A stretch of DNA of 64,000 nt from Micromonospora sp. MW-13. GTDB lineage: Bacteria; Actinomycetota; Actinomycetes; Mycobacteriales; Micromonosporaceae. Where the stretch lies: assembly GCF_003434305.1 (NCBI RefSeq), contig NZ_QKKX01000057.1, forward strand, positions 1 through 64,000, written 5' to 3'. Positions within the stretch are counted from its first letter, which is position 1. Each line of letters opens with the position of its first letter. The translations under genes were made by a program, and so were the position numbers. Of this stretch, positions 19,461 through 29,478 are shown one piece after another. The notes under the pieces were generated by a model. The model worked only from the letters and a program-made list of their open reading frames with translations, made no database searches and was not told the DNA's origin.

Positions 19461-21080
19461 GTGGAAGAGTTCGTGCCGCTCGCGGAGCGGGTTGTCGATG
19501 CGGTGCTGGAGTCGCGGCCTGGCCTTGCCGCGTCCGCCGGCGACCATCGGTGCGACGGGCGGCTGCCGGACCTGTCCGCCGACGCCGTCGCCGCCGACCG
19601 GGGGATGCTCCGGGACGCGGCCGACGCGCTCGCCGAGCTGGACCCGGACTCCCTCGACGTCGACGAGCGGGTCGACCACGCCCTGCTCACCGCCCTGATC
19701 GACCGGGAGCTGTTCGAGGCCGACGAGATCCGGGCGCACGAGTGGGACCCGCTGCGGCACAACCCGGGCCCGCTGCTGCACGCCCTGCTCGCCCGCCCGT
19801 ACGCCCCGGCCGAGGTGCGGCTGACCAGCCTGGCGGGCCGGCTCGCGGCCGTACCGGACGCCCTGGCGACCGCGCGCGCGACGCTGCGCGACATGCCCCG
19901 GGTGCACGCCGAGACGGCGGTCGGGCAGTTCACCGGCACGGCGGCGCTGGTCCGCGACGAGGTGCCCCGGCTGCTGGCCGAGGCGCCCGCGCTGTACGAC
20001 CGGGTGGAACCGGCGGCGACCGCGGCGATCGCCGCGCTGGAGGAGTTCGTGGCCTGGCTGCGCATCGGCCTGGCGGCCGACGCCGGCCCGGGGCGCGACC
20101 CCCGGCTCGGCCGGCGGCGCTGGGAGGCCCGGCTCTGGCACACCCTCGACACCGAGCTGGGCGCCGCCGAGGTGCAGCGCCGCGCCTGGGCCAACCTGGA
20201 GCGGGTCACCGCCGAGATCCGCGAGGCGGCCGTCGAGCTGGTCGGCGGCCCGGCCGACGACGAGACGGTACGCCGGGCGCTGGACCTGCTGGCCGCCGAG
20301 CACCCCGACGACCACACCATCGTCGACCTGGCCTCGGGAACCCTCGACGAGGCGACCGACTTCGTCCGCGCGCACGACCTGGTAACCCTGGTCGACGACC
20401 CGTGCGTGATCCAGGAGATGCCCCAGTTCGCCCGGGGCGTGGCGGTGGCGTACTGCGACTCGCCCGGCCCGCTGGAGACGGCGGCCGTGCCCACGTTCTA
20501 CTGCATCGCGCCCACCCCGGCGGACTGGCCGGCGGCCCGGGTCGAGTCGTTCTACCGCGAGTACAACAACCACATGATCCGCAACCTGACCGTGCACGAG
20601 GCGATGCCGGGGCACTTCCTCCAGCTCGCCCACGCCCGCCGGTACGCCGGTTCCACCCGGGTCCGGGCGCTCGCCGAGTCCGGGCCGTTCATCGAGGGCT
20701 GGGCGGTGTACGCCGAGGAGCTGATGGCCGGCCTCGGCTTCGGCGGCCTGCCGGTGCGGTTGCAGCAGCTCAAGATGCAGCTCCGGATGACCATCAACGC
20801 GCTGCTCGACCAGCTCGTGCACTGCGACGACCTGCCCGAGTCGGAGGCGATGGCGCTGATGACGGGCCGGGGCTTCCAGGAGGAGGGCGAGGCGGCCGGC
20901 AAGTGGCGGCGGGCCCTGCTCACCTCCACCCAGCTCTCCACCTACTTCGTGGGCTACAGCGAGATCGCCGAGATCGCCGCGCTGCGCCCCGCCGGGGTGT
21001 CGGTGCGCGAGTGGCACGACGCGATGCTCGCCCACGACTGCCCGCCCCCGCGCCACCTGCGCACCCTGGTCGGCGGGTGA
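19461..21080 (+). CDS. DUF885 family protein (putative metallopeptidase)
   Basis: The 539-residue protein matches the DUF885 family, a group of putative zinc carboxypeptidase-like enzymes. The key motif HEAMPGH (H379, E380) in LTVHEAMPGHFLQLA supplies a thermolysin-like HExxxxH, and a downstream EGWAVYAEEL offers a glutamate ligand. No signal peptide is present, so it is cytosolic. Helix-rich sequence fills the N-terminal half. The family is annotated only by sequence and the substrate is unknown. The start is supported by the -10 box. Confidence 0.88.
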   Translation: MEEFVPLAERVVDAVLESRPGLAASAGDHRCDGRLPDLSADAVAADRGMLRDAADALAELDPDSLDVDERVDHALLTALIDRELFEADEIRAHEWDPLRHNPGPLLHALLARPYAPAEVRLTSLAGRLAAVPDALATARATLRDMPRVHAETAVGQFTGTAALVRDEVPRLLAEAPALYDRVEPAATAAIAALEEFVAWLRIGLAADAGPGRDPRLGRRRWEARLWHTLDTELGAAEVQRRAWANLERVTAEIREAAVELVGGPADDETVRRALDLLAAEHPDDHTIVDLASGTLDEATDFVRAHDLVTLVDDPCVIQEMPQFARGVAVAYCDSPGPLETAAVPTFYCIAPTPADWPAARVESFYREYNNHMIRNLTVHEAMPGHFLQLAHARRYAGSTRVRALAESGPFIEGWAVYAEELMAGLGFGGLPVRLQQLKMQLRMTINALLDQLVHCDDLPESEAMALMTGRGFQEEGEAAGKWRRALLTSTQLSTYFVGYSEIAEIAALRPAGVSVREWHDAMLAHDCPPPRHLRTLVGG

Positions 21081-21091
21081 GGAGGGGCGGG

Positions 21092-21936
21092 TCAGCCCGC
21101 CGGACGGGCGGCGACGTGGTCGACCAGCCACCGGGAGATCGAGTACGCCGAGGGCAGCTCCGCCGGCAGCGCGTCGAGCGGGAACCAGCGGGCCTGCACC
21201 AGCTCCCTCCCGTCGACGACCGGCTCGGCGGCCGGGTCGGCGGCGGTCGCGGTGAAGCCGGCCAGCAGCACCCCCGGCCCGGACACCGCCCAGGGCTGGC
21301 TGCCGAAGTAGGAGACCTGGTCGAGGGTCAGCCCCACCTCCTCGCCGACCTCCCGGCGGGCCGCCGCCTCCAGCGACTCGCCGGCCTCCACGTACCCGGC
21401 GACCAGCGCCCACAGCTCCGCCGGCCCGTCCGCGTGCCGCACCAGCAGCAGCTCGTCCGGGCTGCCGGCCGGGCCGGGCCGGGTGATCGCCACCAGCACG
21501 GCGGCGGAGAGCTGCATCGGCACGTACAGGCCGCAGTCGGGGCAGCGCCGGGACTGCTCGCCCGGCACGTCGGCCAGCTCGGCCCGGCACGCCCCGCACC
21601 ACCGGTGGGTACGCCGCCAGGTGAGCACGGCCAGCGCCCGGCCGGCCAGGTCGGCCAGCGGGGCGGGCAGCTCGGCGGCGAGCGCCCGCCAGCTCCGCCA
21701 GCGACCCGGGTGGGCCTCCTCGCCGGCCAGCTCGGCACCCCAGGCGGGCACCCCGTCGAGGGTGCCGAGCGGCACCCAGGCGGTGTCGGCGGGCAGCTCG
21801 GCCACCCGGGGAAAGCCCTCCGCGCCGGTCAGCAGCTTCCGCCCGGCCACCACCAGGGCGAGGTCCCCGGGCTGCGGCGTCCCGGCCCGGTCGGCCCCTG
21901 GCACGAACCCGCCCCGGAGGGGCGTCGGCCCGGCGG

Positions 21937-21940
<4 letters not shown>
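21092..21940 (-). CDS. nudC: NAD(+)/NADH diphosphatase NudC-like
   Basis: The 282-residue Nudix enzyme should cleave NADH and NAD-capped RNA ends. It has the four zinc-ribbon cysteines C115, C118, C133 and C136, the Nudix box GX5EX7REVGEEVG (residues 182-204), and the SQPW motif (214-217) diagnostic of NADH pyrophosphatases. The GTG start overlaps the upstream lipoprotein stop (GTGA), so translation is coupled. After SQPW the usual PFP is replaced by AVSGPG, a deviation worth noting. The N-terminal domain (1-105) is poorly conserved, as is normal. Confidence 0.92.
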
Positions 21941-24127
<2,187 letters not shown>

Positions 24128-24161
24128 GACGCCCACCGAGCCTCGGGGGAGGGGTGTGACG

Positions 24162-24794
24162 ATGCAGCAGCGCCGCACGCCGGGTGGTCAGCGTCCCGCC
24201 CGCCGGCCGGGTCACTCCGGCCGGCCGGGCGGGGCCCGTGCCCGGACGTCGACCCGCGACGGCGTCCGCGCGGAGGCGCGCGCCGCCGGCCGGTCGCCCG
24301 GCTCGGCCCGCGCCGCCGACCAGGTACGCTCCGCGAACCGCCCCGCCGCGGCCCGTCGCACGGCGGCCGGCGGCAGCGTCAAGCGGCTCTCCGCACCCCA
24401 CCCCCGGCGCTTCACCGGGCGGGCCACCGTGCTCTTCGCGGTGCTGATCGCCCTCGCCCTCGCCTACACCTACCCCGTCCGGGTCTACCTGGACCAGCAG
24501 GCGGACATCGAGCGGATGGAGGCGGCCCAGGCCGCCCAGCGGCAGCTCATCGCCGACCTGTCCGCCGAGGCGGACAAGTGGCAGGACGACGAGTACATCC
24601 GCATCCAGGCCCGGGAGCGGTTCTACATGGTCTACCCGGGCGAGGTCCCGGTGATCGTGCTCAACGACCCGGCCGGCGCGGCCCGGGACGCGGGCGGCGG
24701 GAAACCCCCCGCCCAGCCGCAGGCCCCCGACCCCTGGTACGACACCCTGTGGTCGAGCGTGCGGGCGGCGAACGCCGACCGCCCCGGCCAGTGA
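24162..24794 (+). CDS. FtsB/DivIC-family septum formation initiator
   Basis: The 210-residue protein has a basic, disordered cytoplasmic N-terminus (1-85, Arg/Ala/Gly-rich), one membrane helix (about 87-106, ATVLFAVLIALALAYTYPV) and an external coiled coil (QQADIERMEAAQAAQRQLIADLSAE). The conserved FtsB/DivIC ending DDEYIRIQARERFYMVYPGE follows. Such proteins join FtsL and FtsQ in the divisome. ATG 24162 is chosen for its spacing from GGGGGAGGGG; GTG 24156 in the same frame is closer to it. The position directly after eno is typical. Confidence 0.9.
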   Translation: MQQRRTPGGQRPARRPGHSGRPGGARARTSTRDGVRAEARAAGRSPGSARAADQVRSANRPAAARRTAAGGSVKRLSAPHPRRFTGRATVLFAVLIALALAYTYPVRVYLDQQADIERMEAAQAAQRQLIADLSAEADKWQDDEYIRIQARERFYMVYPGEVPVIVLNDPAGAARDAGGGKPPAQPQAPDPWYDTLWSSVRAANADRPGQ

Positions 24795-24823
24795 GCACAG
24801 CACCGACTGGGCACCGACGAAAG

Positions 24824-25390
24824 ATGGGCACCGTGACTGTCGTACCCCCGCAGCACCCGGCGGCGGACTCCGTACCCCCGCCGGACCGGAAACCGGCCAC
24901 CGAGCGCGACCTGGCCGCGGTGGCCGCCCAGCTCGGACGCACCCCGCGCGGCACCCGGGCGGTCGCCCACCGCTGCCCCTGCGGCCTGCCCGACGTGGTG
25001 GAGACGACCCCGCGCCTGGCCGACGGGACGCCCTTCCCGACGCTGTTCTACCTGACCTGTCCCCGGGCGACCGCCGCGTGCAGCCGGCTGGAGTCGGCCG
25101 GGCTGATGAAGGAGATGGCCGAGCGGCTGGCCGCCGACCCGGAGCTGGCCGCCCGGTATCGGGCGGCGCACGAGGACTACCTGGCCCGGCGGGACGCGAT
25201 CGGCGAGGTGCCGGAGATCGCCGGCATCTCGGCCGGCGGCATGCCCGGCCGGGTGAAGTGCCTGCACGTGCACCTCGGCCACGCCCTCGGCGCGGGCCCG
25301 GGGGTCAACCCGTTCGGCGACGAGACGCTGGCGCTGGTGGAGAAGTGGTGGGCCGTCGGTCCCTGCGTGGACGTGCCGGCGGGCGAGTGA
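24824..25390 (+). CDS. DUF501 domain protein
   Basis: The 188-residue protein has the DUF501 hallmark pattern: AAQLGRTPRGTRAVAHRCPCGLPDVVETTPRLADGTPFPTLFYLTCPRA-type sequence, cysteines in C-P-C-G and TCPR, and a late CLHVHLGHALGAG...NPFGDETL segment. DUF501 genes lie between ftsB and ppx in many actinobacteria; the biochemical role is unknown. Conserved Cys and His suggest metal binding (inference). The next gene starts at or next to the stop codon. Confidence 0.9.
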   Translation: MGTVTVVPPQHPAADSVPPPDRKPATERDLAAVAAQLGRTPRGTRAVAHRCPCGLPDVVETTPRLADGTPFPTLFYLTCPRATAACSRLESAGLMKEMAERLAADPELAARYRAAHEDYLARRDAIGEVPEIAGISAGGMPGRVKCLHVHLGHALGAGPGVNPFGDETLALVEKWWAVGPCVDVPAGE

Positions 25391-25392
25391 GC

Positions 25393-25902
25393 ATGCCGGC
25401 GCCCGACGAACTCGCGGTGCGCCGCGCCCGCACCTCGGATGTGCGCGGCATCCGGCGGCTGGTGGACACCTACACCGACGACCGGCGGCTGCTCAGCAAG
25501 GCCACCGTCACCCTGTACGAGGACGTGCAGGAGTTCCGGGTGGTCGACGACGGCGGCGCGGTGGTCGGCTGCGGGGCGCTGCACGTGATGTGGGAGGACC
25601 TGGCCGAGATCCGCACGGTCGCCGTCGACCCGGCGTACCGGGGCCGGCGGCTCGGGCACCGGATCGTCGGCGAGCTGATCGACGCGGCCCGGGAGATCGG
25701 GGTGGCCCGGATCTTCGTGCTCACCTTCGAGACCCGGTTCTTCGGCTCGTTCGGCTTCACCGAGATCGACGGCGCGCCGGTGCCGCAGCCGGTCTACGAG
25801 CAGCTCCTACGCTCGTACGACGAGGGTGTCGCGGAGTTCCTGGACCTGGAGCGGGTCAAGCCCAACACCCTCGGCAACACCCGGATGCTGCTGCGCCTGT
25901 AG
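25393..25902 (+). CDS. argA: amino-acid N-acetyltransferase (actinobacterial N-acetylglutamate synthase type)
   Basis: The 169-residue GNAT protein closely resembles the short N-acetylglutamate synthase of Mycobacterium (Rv2747 type), the first enzyme of arginine synthesis. Matching blocks are VRRARTSDVRGIRRLVDTY, VVGCGALHVMWEDLAEIRTVAVDP, the acetyl-CoA loop RGRRLGHRIV, FVLTFETRFFGSFGFTEIDG and FLDLERVKPNTLGNTRMLL. A GTG two codons upstream (25387) overlaps the DUF501 stop and could be the start instead. No other arginine gene is nearby. Confidence 0.82.
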   Translation: MPAPDELAVRRARTSDVRGIRRLVDTYTDDRRLLSKATVTLYEDVQEFRVVDDGGAVVGCGALHVMWEDLAEIRTVAVDPAYRGRRLGHRIVGELIDAAREIGVARIFVLTFETRFFGSFGFTEIDGAPVPQPVYEQLLRSYDEGVAEFLDLERVKPNTLGNTRMLLRL

Positions 25903-25933
25903 CGCCCTTGATCACCCCGGTCATGCTGTCCTG

Positions 25934-27211
25934 GTGAGCTTCGTTCGTCGGGTCTGCGCGGTGCTGCTGAGCGCCGTCGCCCTGCTCGGGGCGGTACGCC
26001 TCCTGGCGCCGGCCACCGCCGGCCCGGACGGCGAGCCGCCGGGGGTGGCCCGGCAACTCACCTTCCTGCGCGCCGCGCTCGACGACGGCGCGGGCTCCGA
26101 CGCCCAGGCGCTCTTTCCCGAGGGCTGGTTCTTCGCCCACGCCCTGTACGGGCTGGCCCGGGTCGAGCTGGGCCTGCGCGAGCCCGTCGGGGGGCGGGCC
26201 ACGGCGCTGCGCGAGGCCCGCTGGGCCCTGGCCCGGCTGGAGTCGCCGGCCGGCACCGCCCCGTTCGACCCCGGCCTGACCCCCGCGTACGGGATCTTCT
26301 GGCAGGGCTGGACGAACTGGCTGCGCGGGGGCGTGCTCGCCCTGCAACCGGCGGACCGGCGGGACCCGGCCGAGGCGGCCCGGTTCGCCGAGGCGTCGGC
26401 GGCCGTCGGGGCGGCGTTCGACGGGTCCGCCTCGCCGTACCTGGCCGCGTACCCGGGGCAGGCGTGGCCGGTGGACTCCACGGTGGCGGTCGCCTCGCTG
26501 CGGCTGCACGACGCGCTGCTGCCGCCCCGCTTCGCCGGCACCGTGACACGCTGGCTGGACGGCGTGCGGCAGCGCCTCGACCCGGGCACCGGGCTGCTGC
26601 CGCACCGGGTGGACCTGGCCACCGGCGCCCCGGCCGAGGTGGCCCGGGCGACGTCGCAGAGCGTCATCCAGCGCTTCCTGGTCGACGTCGACCCCGCCTT
26701 CGCCCGCGAGCAGTACCTGCGCTTCCGGGACCGGTTCGTGGCCACGCCGCTCGGGCTCGGCCCGGCGGTGCGCGAGTACCCGGACGGGACGGCCGGGCCG
26801 GCCGACGTGGACTCCGGGCCGCTGCTGCTCGGGGTGAGCCTGTCGGCCACCGTGGTCACCCTCGGCGCGGCCCAGTCCCAGGGCGACGCCGCGCTCGCCG
26901 GGGCGCTGGCCAACTACGGCGACCTCGTCGGCCTGCCCGTGGACACCCCGTCGACCCGCCGGTACGCCCTCGGCGTCCTCCCGGTCGGCGACGCGTTCCT
27001 GGCCTGGGCGAAGACCGCCCGCCCGTGGGTCGCCGACCAGCCGGACCCGCCCCCGGCCAGCGTGCGCTGGTGGTGGCGGCTGCCGCTGCTGTCGGCGCTG
27101 CTGCTCGCCGGCACGGCCCTGTGGCTGCCGGACCTGCCGCGCCGCCGTCGGGGGCGCGGCGGAACGCGTGACGTGGCGGGCGGGGCGGCTGTCGTAGGGT
27201 TGCTGCCGTGA
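25934..27211 (+). CDS. membrane-anchored protein of unknown function
   Basis: The 425-residue protein has an N-terminal signal or anchor (about 7-26), a helical exported domain with tandem helical pairs (for example PEGWFFAHALYGLARVELG, YGIFWQGWTNWLRGG, YLAAYPGQAWPVDSTVAVASLRLHDALLP), and one C-terminal helix (about 379-398). The WFFxHALYGLA and AWPVDSTVA motifs suggest an (alpha/alpha) barrel such as a glycosidase or terpene-cyclase-like fold, but I cannot name the family. Its stop overlaps the ppx start. The GTG start has a weak CATGCT box 6 nt upstream. Confidence 0.72.
   Translation: MSFVRRVCAVLLSAVALLGAVRLLAPATAGPDGEPPGVARQLTFLRAALDDGAGSDAQALFPEGWFFAHALYGLARVELGLREPVGGRATALREARWALARLESPAGTAPFDPGLTPAYGIFWQGWTNWLRGGVLALQPADRRDPAEAARFAEASAAVGAAFDGSASPYLAAYPGQAWPVDSTVAVASLRLHDALLPPRFAGTVTRWLDGVRQRLDPGTGLLPHRVDLATGAPAEVARATSQSVIQRFLVDVDPAFAREQYLRFRDRFVATPLGLGPAVREYPDGTAGPADVDSGPLLLGVSLSATVVTLGAAQSQGDAALAGALANYGDLVGLPVDTPSTRRYALGVLPVGDAFLAWAKTARPWVADQPDPPPASVRWWWRLPLLSALLLAGTALWLPDLPRRRRGRGGTRDVAGGAAVVGLLP
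27195..27200 (+). promoter_or_regulatory. -10 box for leaderless ppx
   Basis: TAGGGT lies 7 nt before the ppx GTG, inside the end of the upstream gene. ppx can therefore have its own leaderless transcript. Confidence 0.45.
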
Positions 27212-28161
27212 CGACGCGCGTGGCCTCCATCGACTGCGGGACCAACTCGATCCGACTGCTGATCGCCGACCTGCCCGACCCCTCCGCCGGGCCGGAGGCA
27301 CCGCTGGTCGAGCTGAGCCGCCGGATGGAGATCGTCCGGCTCGGCCAGGGCGTCGACCGGACCGGCCGGCTCGCGCCCGAGGCGATCGAGCGGACCCGGG
27401 TGGCCCTGGCCTCGTACGCCGCCGAGATCGGGAAGCTGGGCGCGGAGCGGGTGCGGATGTGCGCCACCTCGGCGTCCCGGGACGCCTCCAACGCCGGGGA
27501 CTTCCGGGCCATGGTCGAGCAGACCCTCGGCGTCACCCCGGAGGTGGTCACCGGCGACGAGGAGGCGCGGCTCTCCTTCACCGGCGCGGTGCGCGGTCTG
27601 CCCGCCGACGCGCAGGCGCCGTACCTGGTCGTCGACATCGGCGGCGGCTCCACCGAGTTCGTGGTCGGCACCCGTTCCGGCGGCGTCGAGGCGGCGATCT
27701 CGGTGGACATCGGCTGCGTCCGGATGACCGAGCGGCACCTGCACGGCGATCCGCCCGGCGCGGCCGAGGTCGCCGCCGCGCAGGCCGACATCACGGCCGC
27801 CGTGGATCGCGCGCTGGAGGCGGTGCCGGGGCGGCAGGCCGCCACCCTGGTCGGGCTCGCCGGCTCGGTCACCACCGTCGTGGCCCTCGCCGAGGGCCTG
27901 ACCGAGTACGACCCGGAGCGCATCCACCACGCCCGGGTGTCGTACGACGAGGTGGCCCGGGTGACCGTCGACCTGCTCGGCAAGACCCGCGAGCAGCGCC
28001 TCGCCACCCCGGTCATGCACCCGGGGCGGGCCGACGTGATCGGGGCGGGCGCCCTGGTGCTCCGGGTGATCATGGAGCGGGCGGGGATGTCCTCGGTGGT
28101 CGCCTCGGAGCACGACATCCTCGACGGCATCGCCTGGAGCCTGCTGCCCACCGCCGGCTGA
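27208..28161 (+). CDS. ppx: exopolyphosphatase / Ppx-GppA phosphatase
   Basis: The 317-residue protein releases phosphate from polyphosphate or hydrolyses pppGpp, in the ASKHA fold. It has the phosphate-binding loops IDCGTNSIRLL (near residue 8) and VVDIGGGSTEFVVG (near 144), plus the GLAGSVTTVVAL motif. It is the short two-domain actinobacterial form without the HD-like C-terminal domain of E. coli Ppx. The start GTG overlaps the upstream stop by 4 nt and also has its own -10 box. Confidence 0.93.
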   Translation: MTTRVASIDCGTNSIRLLIADLPDPSAGPEAPLVELSRRMEIVRLGQGVDRTGRLAPEAIERTRVALASYAAEIGKLGAERVRMCATSASRDASNAGDFRAMVEQTLGVTPEVVTGDEEARLSFTGAVRGLPADAQAPYLVVDIGGGSTEFVVGTRSGGVEAAISVDIGCVRMTERHLHGDPPGAAEVAAAQADITAAVDRALEAVPGRQAATLVGLAGSVTTVVALAEGLTEYDPERIHHARVSYDEVARVTVDLLGKTREQRLATPVMHPGRADVIGAGALVLRVIMERAGMSSVVASEHDILDGIAWSLLPTAG

Positions 28162-28243
28162 CCGACCCCCGGCATCGCCGCTTCTCCGGCCCGGCGTCCG
28201 GCGGCTGTCGCCGGCGCTCGACGGCTGACGACTTTAGAGCAAC

Positions 28244-28265
28244 AAGGGGCCCCGCCGGGGTCCTT
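28244..28265. terminator. hairpin between ppx and the HTH gene
   Basis: AAGGGGCCCC pairs imperfectly with GGGGTCCTT around a GCC loop, 2 bp short of the convergent HTH gene's stop. It could serve both genes. Confidence 0.5.
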
Positions 28266-28266
28266 A

Positions 28267-28458
28267 TCAGTCTGTCGCCAGGTCTGGCCGGTGCTCTTTG
28301 ATCCACTTCTCGACGTCGGTCTTCCGCCAAATCTGCCCCATCACCAGCACCTGGTAGGGGGCGGGGAAGTCGCGCCGGGAGGCAACCACGGACGCACGGG
28401 CACGCGACACACCGCCGAGCATGCCTCGTATCTCAGCGATCCCCACGAACTCACCCAT
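28267..28458 (-). CDS. small AlpA/excisionase-like helix-turn-helix protein
   Basis: The 63-residue protein has the HTH_17-like core VGIAEIRGMLGGVSRARASVV (residues 5-25, written here as its span), a wing-like PAPYQVLVMGQIWRKTDVEKWIKEHRP, and no other domain. This is the architecture of AlpA regulators and Xis-like factors common in actinomycete integrative elements. It could regulate the small genes transcribed away from it. The ATG lies just downstream of the AT-richer 28460-28560 stretch. No integrase gene is in the window. Confidence 0.8.
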   Translation of the reverse strand: MGEFVGIAEIRGMLGGVSRARASVVASRRDFPAPYQVLVMGQIWRKTDVEKWIKEHRPDLATD

Positions 28459-28502
28459 GGGTTGACGGTAGGTATCGGCGATTGTCGGACGATCGATAAC
28501 AG

Positions 28503-28553
28503 CGATCGGGGTTGACGACCGCCAACATTGGTATCACGATCGGGGGATGACTA
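28503..28553. promoter_or_regulatory. direct repeats in the divergent region of the HTH gene
   Basis: CGATCGGGG occurs at 28503-28511 and 28538-28546, 35 bp apart, each followed within 2-3 nt by TGAC. A TTGACG hexamer lies at 28512-28517. They are candidate binding sites for the adjacent HTH protein. No convincing -10 pairs with the TTGACG. Confidence 0.35.
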
Positions 28554-28660
28554 CGTCGAACGCGTCGAACGCTGCCGTCGGCCATGGCTGCCGGCCTCGG
28601 GTCGTCCGCCTGCCCGCCCCCAAGGTCGGCAGCAGGAGCGCCGGTGGGGACCGGTGGTGA
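28547..28660 (+). CDS. very small ORF, 37 residues
   Basis: The ORF starts at ATG 28547 and ends at TGA 28658-28660, which overlaps the next ATG (TGATG). The peptide is basic and contains RPRVVRLPAPKVG followed by SAGGDRW at its C-terminus. The tight coupling to the next gene and its position right after the regulatory stretch support a real gene. No Shine-Dalgarno spacing is seen (the G-run abuts the ATG), so translation could be leaderless. No known domain. Confidence 0.42.
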   Translation: MTTSNASNAAVGHGCRPRVVRLPAPKVGSRSAGGDRW

Positions 28661-28947
28661 TGGAGGAGCACCCTCCGGAGTACCCGGGTGGGCCCTGTCT
28701 CGGGTGCGGGGAGCCGTGGCCCTGCATTCCGCGGCGAGCGGCCATGCTGAAGGAATTCGCCAAAGCTCCCAATGAGGCCATCACGTACATGGGTGCGTGG
28801 GTTCAGGCGGGCGTTCTGGAGCTGAACAGCCGCAACCGCCCTGTCGACCCAGGCATGTCGGAACGGCATCTGGCGTGGGTTGGTCTCCTGCTGGAGGCTC
28901 AAAAAATCGTGGCGGACACGCGTGACCCGGACAAGTCCGATGACTGA
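28660..28947 (+). CDS. small protein with CxxCGxPWPC motif
   Basis: The 95-residue protein has GPCLGCGEPWPCIPRR (residues 11-26), with three cysteines in a compact metal-binding-like knuckle, and then a helical part with AMLKEFAKAPNEAITYMGAWVQAG. Small actinomycete proteins with a C..CG.PWPC knuckle are frequent beside HTH regulators; I know of no proven function. GTG codons at 28654 and 28657 are alternative starts. The base composition is lower in GC than in flanking genes. Confidence 0.62.
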   Translation: MEEHPPEYPGGPCLGCGEPWPCIPRRAAMLKEFAKAPNEAITYMGAWVQAGVLELNSRNRPVDPGMSERHLAWVGLLLEAQKIVADTRDPDKSDD

Positions 28948-29007
28948 GCCTCGGGTGCCGAAGTCGGGAGACTCCTCCACCTCACCCGGGCAGCCAGTGT
29001 TCAGTTC

Positions 29008-29232
29008 GTGAAGCCGATCGTGTTCCGCGTGATTCGGGTTCATGACTGGCCTACGTACGACGGGTGGCTTTGGGCGGACGGCTACCAGCTCGACAGGCGT
29101 GGGGACGCGGTTGCCCGGCGGTCCCTGTTCGTCATGGCTGCCGGGTTGCAGTGGCTGAACAATCCGGCCAGTGAGCGGCCGGCCCACCGTCAACCCGTAC
29201 CCCGGTCTCGTGCACGGGCGCGTGCGGGGTGA
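29008..29232 (+). CDS. small hypothetical protein (WLWxDGYQLDRRGDAVARR type)
   Basis: The 74-residue product contains FRVIRVHDWPTYDGWLWADG and GYQLDRRGDAVARRSLFVMAAGLQWL. Similar short proteins with a W.W.DGYQL....G.AV.RR.LFV core occur in actinomycete genomes, commonly in small accessory regions, without an assigned function. The C-terminal 15 residues are Arg/Ala-rich and may be read-through of non-coding sequence. It uses a GTG start with no obvious Shine-Dalgarno. It lies 60 nt after the CxxCGxPWPC gene. Confidence 0.55.
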   Translation: MKPIVFRVIRVHDWPTYDGWLWADGYQLDRRGDAVARRSLFVMAAGLQWLNNPASERPAHRQPVPRSRARARAG

Positions 29233-29336
29233 AGCCCCAGGATCATTGCGTTGTCGTGGGCGCGGTCCCTGGTTGGCCCGGGGGTCGTGGCCCGGGGTGG
29301 AGCTGTGGGTGGGGCGGTCGATGCCGTTGGGGCGGC

Positions 29337-29478
29337 GCCTATGGAGCTGAGTCGTTTACGTCATCACCGCCGGTCGGGCCACCGCCGTCGCGTTACCCAC
29401 CGCCCCGTCGGGTCGTCGCTTGCGGTCGCCGATCGCGGCGGGCGTGGGTGATGTCGTATCCGACTCAGCTCCATAGGC
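29337..29478. repeat. 142-bp inverted-repeat element (copy 1 of the TGGAGCTGA family)
   Basis: The left arm 29337-29368 and right arm 29447-29478 are inverted copies matching at 28 of 32 positions, with the outer 18 bp perfect (GCCTATGGAGCTGAGTCG). The spacer is 78 bp. The left arm positions 29342-29367 match the left end of the element at 50035-50197 in 24 of 26 bases. No transposase is encoded. Confidence 0.85.

Noticed and set aside
29233-29336. Coding region before the repeat element
   Set aside because: The frames are short and start or stop inside repeat sequence; no Shine-Dalgarno or protein pattern is visible.
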